A stretch of 64,000 bases of DNA, taken from positions 34,786,355 to 34,850,354 of the forward strand of contig CANTUZ010000007.1 of assembly GCA_947846985.1 (NCBI GenBank), given 5' to 3'. The notes beneath the pieces are model-generated. The model saw nothing but the letters and a program-made list of their open reading frames with translations. It did not search any database and had not been told where the DNA came from. Shown here piece after piece: positions 12,701-25,240 of this stretch. This DNA is from Fratercula arctica. Taxonomy: Eukaryota > Chordata > Aves > Charadriiformes > Alcidae. The position numbers and the translations under genes were made by a program. The number at the start of each line of letters is the position of its first letter. Position 1 is the first letter of the stretch.

Positions 12701-15700
12701 AGGTTTTTTGCCAGGTTGGTGAACACAGGTGTCCATGGACTGATGGCGCATGGATTGAGCCGAACAGGAATCTGGAAGTTGTGCCAGTGCTCCAGGCCCA
12801 CCAGTCGGTGTGCAATTACATCTAACTCCTGAGGATTTGGGTTCAAAATAAGAGTCATATGCCTCAACGAAGAAAAAGATTGGCTGGCTGTGGTACAGCA
12901 CACAGATGGCTGTAGTAAAGAAGCCACCTGCTGAGACAGGCTGGACTGACTAAAGGCTGCCTCCTTCCTCACCAGCAAGAGCAGAGAGTCAAGTGTGGGA
13001 GAGAAAGAAGCAGCTATCAAGAAGCGGGTGTAATGCACAGCGAGAGTTCAGTGAGAGGCAGGACTGCCCTGGGGAAAATGTGTGTTTTGAGGGAAACATG
13101 CTTTGGAAAAACTTGTCTTGATATTTTAATGAATCAATTTTCAGTATATTTTAAAACCTAGCCTTGGCTGGTTTTGACTGCAGATTTTGTGAAACTGAAG
13201 GTTCAGTTCTGGACCAGCAAAATACTATCTACTCTCTCATGTTAGTAGAAGGAAATTGTTGTAGAAAATAAAAATTATCAAAATCTATGCAGCAACAATA
13301 TTTTGTATCTACTCAGCATTAGAGTAACAAGATTCGAGGCAAGAATATGCTTTGAAGTCTCTGGACTGAATAAGGGTGTGACCCACAAATAAGAAAGAAC
13401 AGTCATGAAATAGAAATGCATAATTCCAGGATATGGAGAGAAAAATGTTTTAGAGGTAAACTACTGCTGTCACCAAGGGTGCCAACACTCTAGCATGGAT
13501 GCTACTGCAAAGCACACGTAGACTCCTCAATAGCAGAAGTTAATCAAGAGGGATTGAATATTAAAGAAACATTATTTGTGAAGGAAACAATTTAGTTTCA
13601 GAGACTGCAGTTTTCATCTTCATTGAAGTCTGTTTAGAGCATTTTGAAGTGACAGAAGAATACAAGAAAATTCAAAAGGAATGGCCTCAAAGGGCAAAGA
13701 TGACACTGAACTGTGTTGAAGAATAAGGCAGATGTGTCAAGATGTGCAAAGTATGATTTTTGGAAGCTCCTTGTCCTTTCCTGTCAATAACTATGGGAAA
13801 AGATGGAGAATGCCTGAGACAATGACTGCAGCCTAAAGCAGTGAATCAGGAAAAGCTGAGATGGTGCACGACGGTTTTTCTGCCAGAACTGACAGTGCAG
13901 AGAGAAAAGGATTTCTTTAAAGAGTGACAAAAACCACTGTCTACTCTGTGCTGCTCTTTTTAGGCTCAGTCCTCATGTAAGCTCTTGCTATGCGGAGGGG
14001 GAAATGGAGTACCTGAATATTTGCGTGAAGTAGCTAGATGGAGAAACGTTGTGACAGGTTACCTATAGTGGGTTTGATGTACTTTCTCTAGTGATGATTT
14101 TTTTCACTAAATGGGGTGAGGTGAGTGATTTCTCCTTCTCTTTCCGCAGATATTGCTATATAACCTCCCGACACCGCGGTAATTTTTACTCCAAGTTTGT
14201 GTAATGGTGCTGAAGAACAACAGCGGATGTTCCCAGGAAATACTCCAAAATCCGTAAAAGTTTTAAACCCCTCTCTTGTCCTGAGCACTCTACTTTGTGA
14301 TCTGCAGTGTGTCAGCTCAGTGGGAAAACCCCAGGGGCTGTGCTTTGCACATGGCTGTGCTCTCTACATCCAGGCACAACCCAGTTGTTCCTGTCAAGTT
14401 TTTTAGGATTTCTGTGACAGAGATTACAACTGGCTGTGGTGGAAGTTGTGGTGGAAGTGGATGGACAAGTTCTTGTCCCTTGTGACTTAACCAGAGAGGC
14501 AGCAGATACCCTGAAACCAGTCAATTGCGACTTCTTTTGCGAGTCCTATTAAAAGATCAGGTGAAAATGCTTTGTGACCTCGTAGAGAGTCAGGATCGAA
14601 AAGAGCACTGTATTTTGCGCTCTGAATGTGAAAGCTGTTCAAAAGAAAAGTCTAGAGATGACCTCAGGACAGGAAAACATACTCCAGGAGCACCGTGATA
14701 CTCAGCCAGGCTGAATTTGAGTAGGCAGTCTGCAGGAAGAGAGAGACAGCCTTAAATACGTACAAGGTTGCTTGTCATGATAAATTAATGTCCTCCATTG
14801 TCAGATGGATACAAGAGGCAAGCAGCACACCCCAGCATGCTATTCCTGAAACACAATGGGAGTGTTTTCCAGACAAAATCATTGTAGTGTATGTCCGCAG
14901 CTGGTTGAAAACTGTACTGAAACAAGTCATTGATGTCAATAACTGAGTCGTGTCAGGGGCGTATAATAAGTGAACTCTGGTTGTTGGTCTAGTTCAGTTC
15001 TATATTTTCATCAAGGTCTTGGCTGCTGAAACTGAGTTTATTTTATAGATTTGGTAGCTTGTAACAACTAGAAGGGACTGCAGAGGCTTTGCAGAAAAGC
15101 ATCAGAATTCTTGGTAAATTTGGGAACTGTTTGACAACTAGTAAGGTCAAGTTTTTAAATACTTGTGCAAAAGTACCCTTTGGACCGAAAAATCCAAAAA
15201 TGCAATGCTTAAAAAGGGAATAGTTAGGCATTATTAGCTGACCAAGCCTACAGGTTTTCCATCACAAACTAAATTGTTTAAGACACAGGATTCATTCATT
15301 CTATCTTCTGTGGTGCTGTGGGGGGCTTATCACGATTTTCTAAGACAAGTAATACATCTCAATCAGGGAGTCCAGATGAGAACGAAAAGAGGTTTTCTTT
15401 GTTGTTGTCTTCTTGCTTATAAAATGTTAAATCCTAGAAGAACTAGTGTAATTTAGTTTATGAAAGAGGAAACTGAGGGTTTACAACATCTTTGAATACG
15501 CAGGAAGGTTCCACAAAGAGAAAAATACTCCTTATGCTCACTGGGCTGTGAAAAGTTATAATAGATGTAAAGTTTATAGGTATGCCTGCAGCCAGAGATA
15601 CTTAGATTACACCTCAAAAACCTCTTTCAATAGTAAGCGTGGCTAAGTACTATGCTTGCCTAGAAAAGTTAATTACTGCACTTTAAGGACAGCTTTGATA

Positions 15701-18700
15701 AATACCCATTAAAAGTAATTTGTGTATAGCTCACCCTGCTTTGGGATCAACCAGGTAACTTCTTGGGTTCTTTGCCAAACAGATCTTCTTTAAGTGATCA
15801 GGAGAAAAACAGTCTTGTCCAGTGAAGGCTGGTAATTAAGAGAGCCCGAAGAGATTTAAGGCATGATCTGCTCTATAGCCATGTCACCTTGTTTGCATGG
15901 CTGGAGACAACTGCTTTAATGAAACGTGCTCATGTCAGCATGCTTGTGACACACACTGGAGCAGAAAGGAAGAAGAATAGAAAAGGGAACAAATAGTAGG
16001 CTTCAAAAATAATATGAAGTGACGGCGGAGTTCCCTCCACAGGTGACTGAATATTGCATAATTAAAATTAAGTAAGCCAACGGCATGTGTGGATGCATAG
16101 CTAATGGCCGTACATTGATGCTTGAGGAAGTGGGGGAAGAAATGAGGGGCCTAGCTTTCAAGCCTGTGTGTAGGAGGGACTTTCATAGGATTTGAAAATG
16201 CGTGGCTATATCTCCTGAGCGCTACTTTAAAACTCCCTTCTATAGTCTCTGGAGAAACTTACAGCGCCTGCATAAAACCTAAGTATGTGGCTTGCGTGCA
16301 CTAAGGTTGGGGTGATTAAATACAGGCTCCCACAGTCCTCCTCTCTGGGGAGAGGGTCTTGGGTATTTTTCAATATTTTTAGAAGTACCTAGGTAAGAAA
16401 TCAAAGAGAAAATCCAGTCTTCGAGAGCTGGGTAACTTCCAGGGACTCCCACGTCTGAAGTTAACTATTATTTGAACTTGTGGTTTGGTGCATATTCCTT
16501 TTCTGTTGTTCACGCTATTTATTAAAATACCTGTAGACGCTGTATACCCTACAAATGTCCTCCCTGGAGTAATGGAATTATAGATAATATCATGCTCTTG
16601 GGTAAATACATGTTCTTGCTGAATGAGGCTCTTTCTTCCAGGGAGGGCAAACATGTCTGTTCTGCAGGCCAGCCCCGTGAACCTGTACCAGCACTGCTGT
16701 GCAAGGGACTGGCAGGAAGGATAAAGGATGTTCTTCACATCTAATCTTCATCCGCAAACTTTCAATTTTTGTGCCTTTATATTGTCAGCTTTGCTTACAG
16801 ATATCAGACCATTTATTTTGAGTCATCCTCCAGTCACAATTTTTACTTTTATACCCTCTTTCTAGCATTCACCTTACCTCACTGACTCAAGTCTCCTCAG
16901 TTCAGTTGACAGAAGAATTACTCAATGTTGCAGAGAGGGAGAAAAAGATTTTCTAAGTGTGGCTGGGATGCTAGAGTTACATCCTGAGGTAGCCCATTTC
17001 ATTCCTATAAATACATATAGAGAGAGAGCTTATTGAACAGCAGTTGGATACATGAAATTATCTGGATGAAACTGATCCTCTGATTACACAAAAAAAGAAG
17101 ATGCTGTAGAGAAGCAGGGAGGGAGTTCTAAAAATTAGACACAAAAAGTTGGCTCTGTTAAAACCAGTGGAAATTGTCATTGACTTTGATGGGGTCATAA
17201 TTTTACAATAATCCTTACATTTTGGCACAAATTAGTAAAGATGCATTAACTTCACTGGAGCCATGTTGGTGTACAGGAGAACATGGGTTTATAAATCTGA
17301 GGCTTCATGAAATGATGTGTTTCAATATGTGGGTTGCGAAGTTATTAACTGAAATGTGCTGTGAGTAGTCTGTAAAGCTAATCTAAAGTAATAAAGCTAA
17401 TGTGCTCTTAGTGCAACCTGAGGATTTGAAGTCAATGCGATTCTTGAACGATGAACATAATTTTGATAGATATAAACTAGTTTGTAAAAGCTCACTGCAG
17501 CCCATTTTAGAGGACCGTCTTACTACTCTTTTCAGTGGAAATGAAATCTTTGCTGTGGCATGAACTTTGAGTAGATAAAGCTTCAATGTATTCACAAATA
17601 CAACTTACTGTTATTATTACAGTTTATTATTTTTATAGCACTAGCGATGTTCTTAGTAATTTGCAGGTAGGTATTAATACAAAACCTGTTCCCCACAGGA
17701 AGCGTATTATACACCTTTTGTTACATTAAAGAGCATCATATACATTGTATAGCATACAGCATCCTGAGCAGGTACAAGCTCCAGTAATGAACTTAGATCC
17801 TGCATGGATGCAAAAGGGCACAAATCATTACTGTTTCCTCTACTGCTGTATTGTTTAGACTTCCTAGTATATGTTTTCCTAACTGTTTCGCTCTATTCGC
17901 TCCTATATATCACATGGTACCTTCTTTTTCATTGAGCAAAGGTAACTGAATTAGTAGTATCATTCTAGGAGAGCGATTGGCTTGTCTGCAATGGCAAATG
18001 CCACCAGGAGGCCTGAGTCTTATCCCTGTGCTGGACTCTGACAACGTTGGCAGTGGTTACCAAGCTGATACTTCAAGAAAGGTGGCAGCCACATGCATTA
18101 GCATGTTTAGCTTTAATATTACTATGTTGTGGTATGTGCTGTGAAGGTATAGCCCAGAGACTGTCTTGGGCTCTGAGAGTACTGGAGGAGCTCTGGCCTC
18201 TTGTGGTCCTTTGGGGACTTTGGTTTGGGGTAAGGAGGAAAGACCTATGGGTTCACACGTTAACTCAAGCTATGCAAAGTTGTCTGAAGTCTTGCTGCTG
18301 TAAATGGATTTCAATGAAAGTTATTTGGCTAACAAATGTAGTGGCAAAAACTTCTTGTTTACCTTCAGAAAAAGCTTAGCCCAAGTAATGGGCATTTTCC
18401 AGTGGCAATGCAGGTAAAGGGAATAGAGACATTCATGTTGTTTGTGATGTACATCAAATAGGTTTAATACATAGAAACAGTAATTCATGTGTTCCCCTCT
18501 CTGCTGGGAAACCAAAGCAAGTTCCGATTCTGATAATGGCATCTCCTAGAAATCAGGGTCATCTTCTCTGCTGTTTTCATGCACACCCCGTCCAGCCCCC
18601 AGCAAGCTGGGGATAATGGCTTTGTCATCATGTTTACAACTGTGCCAAGGTAGACAGGAGCTGAAGCCTCAGAAAATGAAAAGGCTGATAAACCATTAGT

Positions 18701-19644
18701 AAACCTTTATACCACTGAACTATTTTTTCTTCATCATCATTGTCCTTCTCCTTTTCAAGTCAGACAACATTGCCGAGTGAAATAGGCTCTGGAAACAAAA
18801 CCTGAGAGCGTGTTGTTGCGAGAGTAAAGGCAGGTTCTGTTGCTGTGTCCCCTCTCTGTTGCTGTGGCAGGTGAAAATTGTTTCTGAGGGTGACTTGAAT
18901 TGTCATGTCAAACCAGCTCCTTTTTTTACTTTTGTTGGTTTTCTTTGGCCTCTTTCTGTTCCACTTAGATTTTGTTTTCATTTTGTTTTACTTGCTGGCT
19001 GTCTGCAATCCACATCTGTTTACAGGGACAGCTAAAATGAAAGCCAGTAAATTAATGGGTTGGTTTGCAGCAAAAGATTGAATATGATGCTTAGATAGCC
19101 ATCTCCTCAGGTCTTTCTTTTTTGACTAGCTGTGAAAGCTCCTGCATTCTTTTCCTTTACATTATAGGGATGCTGAATTAGCCTATAAATTGAACTGAGC
19201 CTGTTTCTGTAAAATCTGTGACAAAAGTTTAAACTTCAAAACAAATTCAGTCAGACTACATTCACGCCTGTGGTTTCTTCTCTCTATGTATTCTGTGGAC
19301 AGTCCTTTGGGGAAGAATACTTCCTATGGTATCTAATTTGAAAAGAAAATTTTAGAGTGAGCACATAAAGCAAATTTTGCATTTAAAATTGTAAAGTACT
19401 AGACACAGAAATTAATTACTGAAAGTTTTTTTCAGGAAAACAGGAAATTACCGTGTAAGCAATAGATCAATCTATTATTATTTATAGATAACATTTTTGC
19501 ATTTTCAAGGCGCTCAGTAAGCACTACTTTCTAAGTAAATACAGGACAAGTAGTTAACGTGGAAATACTAATGTTTGAACAAGAAGAAAGATATTTGACA
19601 AATTATTTGCAGTCTAGGTAAAAGGCATTCAATTTATTTTTTAT
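9741..19644. other. Noncoding stretch, no gene recognised
   Basis: About 9.9 kb without a recognisable gene or well-preserved repeat. The longest frames are minus-strand at 12616-13038 (140 codons), 16379-16738 (119) and 11232-11570 (112). None shows a domain, and none has convincing splice sites on both sides. An A run at 11091-11104 is the main low-complexity feature. Composition is AT-rich and uniform. Confidence 0.55.
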
Positions 19645-19905
19645 CATTGTGATCTTTTAGTCTGACCTCCTTTATAACCCAGAAGAGGGGACTTAGATTA
19701 ATTAATTCTTAATTGAAGCAGAGTAGAGCTTTTGGAAAAATGTCATGTCTTGCTTTAAAAATTAATATGATGGAGGTCCCAGCATAAAATGCGACAAAGG
19801 ACTCCAGTGGTTTTTTGTCATCTTGGTTAGATTTGTGCCTTATTTCTAACCTGAATTTCTCTGGTTTTGGTGTTATGCCATTGTACCTCATTTTATAATT
19901 ATTTT
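19645..19905 (-). mobile_element. Ancient CR1-type LINE 3' fragment (degraded)
   Basis: Read on the minus strand, this segment keeps the order of landmarks seen at the 3' end of older CR1 elements of birds, turtles and crocodilians. First comes a degraded reverse-transcriptase C-terminal tail (RLEIRHKS and IFKARHDIF in the frame 19709-19891). Then comes the 3' UTR motif family with GGAGGTCAGACTA at the element's end, next to the plus-strand 'tagtctgacctcc' at about 19659. The match is by eye, with many substitutions and small gaps. It is far more diverged than the copies at 24751 and 45187, so it belongs to an older insertion layer. Exact ends are uncertain by tens of bases. Confidence 0.7.
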
Positions 19906-22900
19906 TTACATTGAAGAACCTATTATTAATAGTTTTTCCTTCATGTAAGTTTTCTAGTTATTTCACTCTGTTTTGCTGTCCTTTTATTTTGCAAATGGAG
20001 CAGATGCCAGCATGACTTACTTTCTGATAAATTATTTCTATATTCATTGTTAAAGCTATTTTATTAGGGAAGAATCTTTATAATAATTTGTAATTGCTAA
20101 ATACATAATAAATTTTTGTGTTGAAAACTTAAAAAAATAAAGACATTAGAACTCACATTCAGAAGTCCAATGACAAAAGGAAAAGACAGCATAAAGGCAC
20201 AAATTGGGTCTAGCATATAGTATTTAATGATGAAAACACATAAAATACGTATCAGCTGAACAGTGTTGAACTGAAGAAGAAAGAAGGTAGCACAAAACGC
20301 ACTTGTTGTAGCAAACAAATCTGGAATAAGACACCAGCTTTCAGAATTCAGTTACACTTTTGCTTTATTTCTACTCCTGTAGCCAATTGCTGAGTTGTAT
20401 TAGCTTTCCAAGTTGATTTATTAGGTGATTCTTTGTCATACCAATTTGTCATTACAATGAATCCAAGCCTTTATTTTTTCTTTTGGATAGGCATTAGCAA
20501 CTCTCCCCTGCATCCCAACAAAGTGCATATTAGCTTTTTGGTTGGTTTCTTTTTTAAATATTACAATTTCTTTTCAATAATTTCAGTGGTTTTTTAGGCC
20601 ACCACATCCCACACCTTTTCCATTAATTTGGAACTTGGTGTTAGTGGAGGAAAGAACTTTCACTGTTTCTTATTTCTGTATGTGAATATTAAGCTCAATT
20701 TGAAAGCCACACTTGGTAAGTTACATTATGATGTTCTGATTTTTTTTTCACTGGTAAGTTTAATCAGTCTTTTTTTCTAAGTCATGTGAGAGCTAAAATA
20801 TGATTTTTGTCTCTCTGGAGTTAAAATATGCTGGCATAGATCTCCAACACAATGAAAAAATTTCACTATTGTTTACAGATTGTATAGTGCCTTTAGGTGA
20901 TTCCCGTTTTCTTCCCTTAGATGGTGCTAATAAGGTACAGAAAGCACAGCCAAACTGCAGTGTTTTAGAAAGAACATGAAGTACAATGAATGCTTGTTTG
21001 GATTCTATGAGCAATTTCTTTCCTCCTCTCTGTGCTACAGTTCTGCCTTATTTGCACTTGTACAAGCTCCAGAATGACACTATATAAAAGCATCAAATTT
21101 GGTAAACAGTCACATCTGATGACTATATGCTCATTTTGGAAAAATAGAGGAACAAACCTTGTCTGTATCTGAGCTGCAAAATGAACAGACTTTTCATCAT
21201 TGTACTCTCACAGGGAAGGCTTGCTGCTAGTATCTGAACTCTGGGAAAATGGACTCATTTTATTGGCATCCAAGCTTATTTGCCATTAATTAGGGGCCCC
21301 TGCAAACAACTTTTTCCTTAGCGTATAACAGTTATCCCTGTGCACAGATGCATAGAGGAACTTGCTCAGTAGAAATGAGGGAAAAGAGAATCAATTTTCC
21401 CTCTCGCTGCAAGTGTCAAGGAGATGTGCACCATCTTGGGTAACCATATTTATATTTTTTCCCTGAATGTAATCCTGAGTATCAAGCAGTAAAAGAGCAC
21501 TTGTTCTATGTAATTTGAACATAGGGTAGGGTGAAGCCCTGGAATGAAATTTTGCCACCTGAAGATTTTACCCTGTCTCAGGAGAATTTAAAATACAAGC
21601 CATACATTTTACTGTTCTGCATGGCCAATGTAAAGGTTAAGGCTTTCAGAAGTGCATTCATGCCCTAGGGACCGGCGTCAGCAGCATCTGCAAGACAAGT
21701 GGCTGTTCATCAGGGGCAACTCAGCCTGCCCATACATTTGACAGCAGAATTATTCTTTGCCTTCTTTTCCCCCCACCTTTACCCCTCCCGGTTCACTATT
21801 TCTTTGCTCTTAGAAGCAACTGAGAGTTTTCAGTCTGCTTAGTCAGTTGGAATGTCTCTTCAGCGCATAATTGATCGTGACTGCCCGTCATGGAGGAAGA
21901 GACCACAGGGCTTGGGAGGGCAGGAATGCCATGAGTCCAGATCACAGTGCCCTGGAAAGTTGAGTGCCCAGAGGAAACGTGCACAGTGTCAACCCTGTTA
22001 CGCCTGGGGATTCTGCCAGTATGTAATTAGCACTTTGCCCTCAGAAGCAGTATAATTAACTAAGTTCACCTAAAATACAGGGATGAGAGAGACTTCACTG
22101 TTTATCAAATCTAGTTAGCTTGATTTAAACCCTCTAGGTTAGCCCCATAGGGGATCTGTTTCTTTCACGACCCTTTACTCATATTCATTATTGATTTTTC
22201 CTGAAGGACGTCAAGGCAATTACCGCATGCCACTTTATTTTATCCTGTCTAGAAGAACCTTGAATGAAGTTCTAGGACGCTGTGAAATCAAGGAATGTTC
22301 ACTCCAATCAAAAACAGCCTACACTTTTTGTTGCCTTTGAGATAGAAGTTTAAAGTGCAGTCTTGATTAAAGTGTCTCTGATTGCTAATGTATGGCAAGA
22401 CCGGCATTTCTATAGCCCATCTACCTCACATGGCTCACTTTGACAGGCCAAAGTACATTTATATTGGTTTCTTCGAGTTTAGCCATCTTGTTCAGGGATG
22501 AACCCATTGTCTGTCTTCACCTTTTTCTATTGAAGAACCAATTTACACTGCTTCTAGCAACCAGACCTAAAATCTAAACATCAAAGCTTCACTTTACCCT
22601 TCCATTACCTAATCTTAGCTTTTAGATGAAATCAGTGACATGTAGGGTTTTATAGAAAGATGTAAAATTAAGCTTTTCTCTGGTGAACTTTGTGACATTC
22701 AGGCTTTGTGAAGATTCGTTTTTGCTGCTGCCCCAGCTCAGGCCTCCTACCACAGCGTAAGGCTTTTGTGTATAATAATTATACTAGATTTTTACTAGTT
22801 CCCAAAAACAAGACTGCAAATTTTTTAAAAAAAGAGAGAATCAGGGGTGCTTGTGCAATGTTGTGTCTCTGATGATAAGATTTTAATTAAATAAGCATAT

Positions 22901-24750
22901 TCTATTTTGACACCGCGCCCCAGCCTCATTCAGTGCACATGATGGACAGGGATCAGTTAATGAACAGATGTTCAGTTTTGGTTTTCCTCAGTGTGTGGCA
23001 TTGGGCCCTATTTGCCAGGTTTCCCACGCTGATGTCTGTTGAAAATTTCTCATTTTCTCTTGAGTTATTATGTGGCTCTTGTCATAGCATTCAGGCAAAT
23101 CCCAGTTACATGTCCAGCAAGTGAACTGCTGGGGGCCTTCTTCAGTTTGTTGGACTGTAGTGTGTTTAAATGAGAAATCCTTGGAATTATACCTGATTCC
23201 TAATGATGTGCTTGATTCATCAACTCTTCCCTCAAAATCTTTTTCAGAAATTGCATTAAATTCTTCTCTTTTTGTTCCTTGTGCTATTAAAAGTTGATGT
23301 TCTTTGTGTGATAAATCATATTAGCATTTTCTCAAGTTCTCATTTAGCAGAACAGCCTATCTACTGCGGACTTCTCTGAGTTTAAATCTTGCCTTTAGGT
23401 CATAATTTGGCTGATGAAAATGTTGTATTTGAACTGAAATGGTTATTGTTATCCACTGTAAATACTTTAAAGTTGCTGCTTTCACATTCATTCAGCCATT
23501 CAGAGAAGCTGAATTTTGCTGGAGTGTGGAAATTCATGGTTGTGTTTTGATTGTAAGGCTCACGGGGAAAAATGCCCTCTGGGAACCCCTGTCCTAGTCA
23601 AGGGAGCATCACCACTGACATCCTCTTTACAGTGCCTGCTTCCCATTGTTGCACATACTGGCTAGCATTTTTTGATATAAATTGAGTTGATAGTACTAGG
23701 TAATTATAAATGGGATCAGCATTACCACTATGTGATGTTACCAGAAGCATCCTATTCCAAGTTTCAGGTTTGTGTTTGGCAAAACACTGAGTGAATATTG
23801 CAGGCAGATCAGACAGGACAGGACAGCTTTAGTGAGGAATCAATAGCAAGATCACTGGCATTTCCAGCTTTTGGGTACTTGATTTGCAGTCTTGATTTTT
23901 AATGTAGAGTTCTTCATGAAACTCATGCTTTTGCATAGTTCATTGACAGATACTTTCCATGTAAAAGGAGAACACACAAAATTAGGATCAACAGGGTGGA
24001 ATGGCTACACCAAGAAGGTTCAGTTCAAAAAAAGAACTGGTCATAGTTTCAAGATCTGTACCATAGTTTGTGCAGTTCCTTGTAACAGTTTTAATTCCTA
24101 ATAGTGTTAATGTAAAGACTATGTATAAAAAACTATAAGCGTTTTCACTTGCTTACTTCCCAAGGTTTAACAGCATTGTTGTTAAATTATGCAAGATGGC
24201 AATCCTCTCACGAAGCTGTTGTAATAACCAGTGAAGAAGAGCTATTTCTGCAAAGACTCATCAGTGTATTTCTAAGTGCTCAGAACTATTACGTTCTGCT
24301 TTATATGTAAATTTTCTTAGCATTTGAAAGAATAACTCCCACACCTAAAAGAATGTTGTATGATACCTGGCACTGTAGATTTTTAAACAATACGTAAAGG
24401 CAGTGGCTTGAGAATACTTTTATGAACAAAAATGATTTTGTTCACTGTAATTTGTGAGGCTATACTAATTACAACTTGTTAATTCTTGGACTCTTACGAT
24501 CTCTGAGTCAAGAATTTTGACAGAAGTGTTTTTTCACTTGATAATCATCACTTGGATTCTTTATTCTTTACACTCATATTAGGATTCATTATTCTCCTCT
24601 TTAAAACAGTTGTCCAATAACATATACCTCTGGTGATCAGTCTTACCACATCAATAATGAATAACAAATATTTATAGCTATCAACTGTTTACAACTAACA
24701 GGTTGAAAATTATTCATTGAAACTAATTGGGGAATATTTATGAACAACAT
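19906..24750. other. Noncoding stretch, no gene recognised
   Basis: AT-rich sequence with only short frames (75 codons or fewer) and no recognised repeat or RNA gene. Several T/A-rich runs occur around 20000-20800. Confidence 0.55.
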
Positions 24751-25240
24751 AATCATACAATCATAGAATGGTTTGGGTTGGAAGGGACCTTAAAGATCAT
24801 CCAGTTCCAGCCCCCCTGCCCTGGGCAGGGACACCTCCCACTAGACCAGGCTGCTCAAAGCCTCATCCAGCCTGGCCTTGAACACCTCCAGGGATGGGAC
24901 ATCCACAGCTTCTCTGGGCAACCTGGACCAGTGTCTCATCACCCTCACAGTGAAGAATTTCTTCCTAATATCTAATATAAATTGACCTGTTTTCAGTTTA
25001 AAACCATTACCCCATATCCTATCGCTCCACTCCCTGATAAAGAGTCCCTCCCCGTCTTTCCTGTAGGCCCCCTTTAGGTACTGGAAGGCTGCTATAAGGC
25101 CTCCCTGGGGCCTTTTCTTCTCCAGGCTGAACACCCCCAACTCTCTCTGCCTGTCTTCACAGCAGAGGTGCTCCAACCCTCTGATCATCTTTGTGGCCTC
25201 CTCTGGACCCACTCCAACAGGTCCAGGTCCTTCTTGTGCA
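24751..25240 (-). mobile_element. CR1 LINE, 5'-truncated, minus strand
   Basis: On the plus strand the copy starts with the reverse complement of the diagnostic CR1 tail (AATCATAGAATGG, preceded by a related AATCATACAA unit). It continues through the conserved 3' UTR block (GGTTTGGGTTGGAAGGGACC, AAAGATCATCC) and then the 3' end of ORF2. It stops abruptly near 25240 inside ORF2, the usual 5' truncation of CR1 insertions. No target-site duplication is evident, which is normal for CR1. Divergence looks low, so this is one of the youngest repeats in the left 59 kb. Confidence 0.93.
24841..25240 (-). pseudogene. CR1 ORF2 C-terminal fragment
   Basis: The frame read leftwards from about 25240 to the TAG at 24841-24843 encodes about 132 residues of the CR1 ORF2 C-terminus, downstream of the reverse-transcriptase core. 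Landmarks are EEATKMIRGLEHL, FSLEKKRPQGG, GNGFKLK, DIRKKFFTVRV and SRLPREAVD. The stop is at the normal family position, just before the 3' UTR. There is no internal stop or frameshift, but the endonuclease and catalytic reverse-transcriptase domains are missing, so the fragment cannot be a functional enzyme. The upstream extension of the frame to 25275 lies outside the element. Confidence 0.85.

Noticed and set aside
12616..13038. Minus-strand open frame of 140 codons
   Set aside because: No recognisable domain, no convincing splice sites or promoter, and a second long frame overlaps it. Length is within chance for a 64-kb window.
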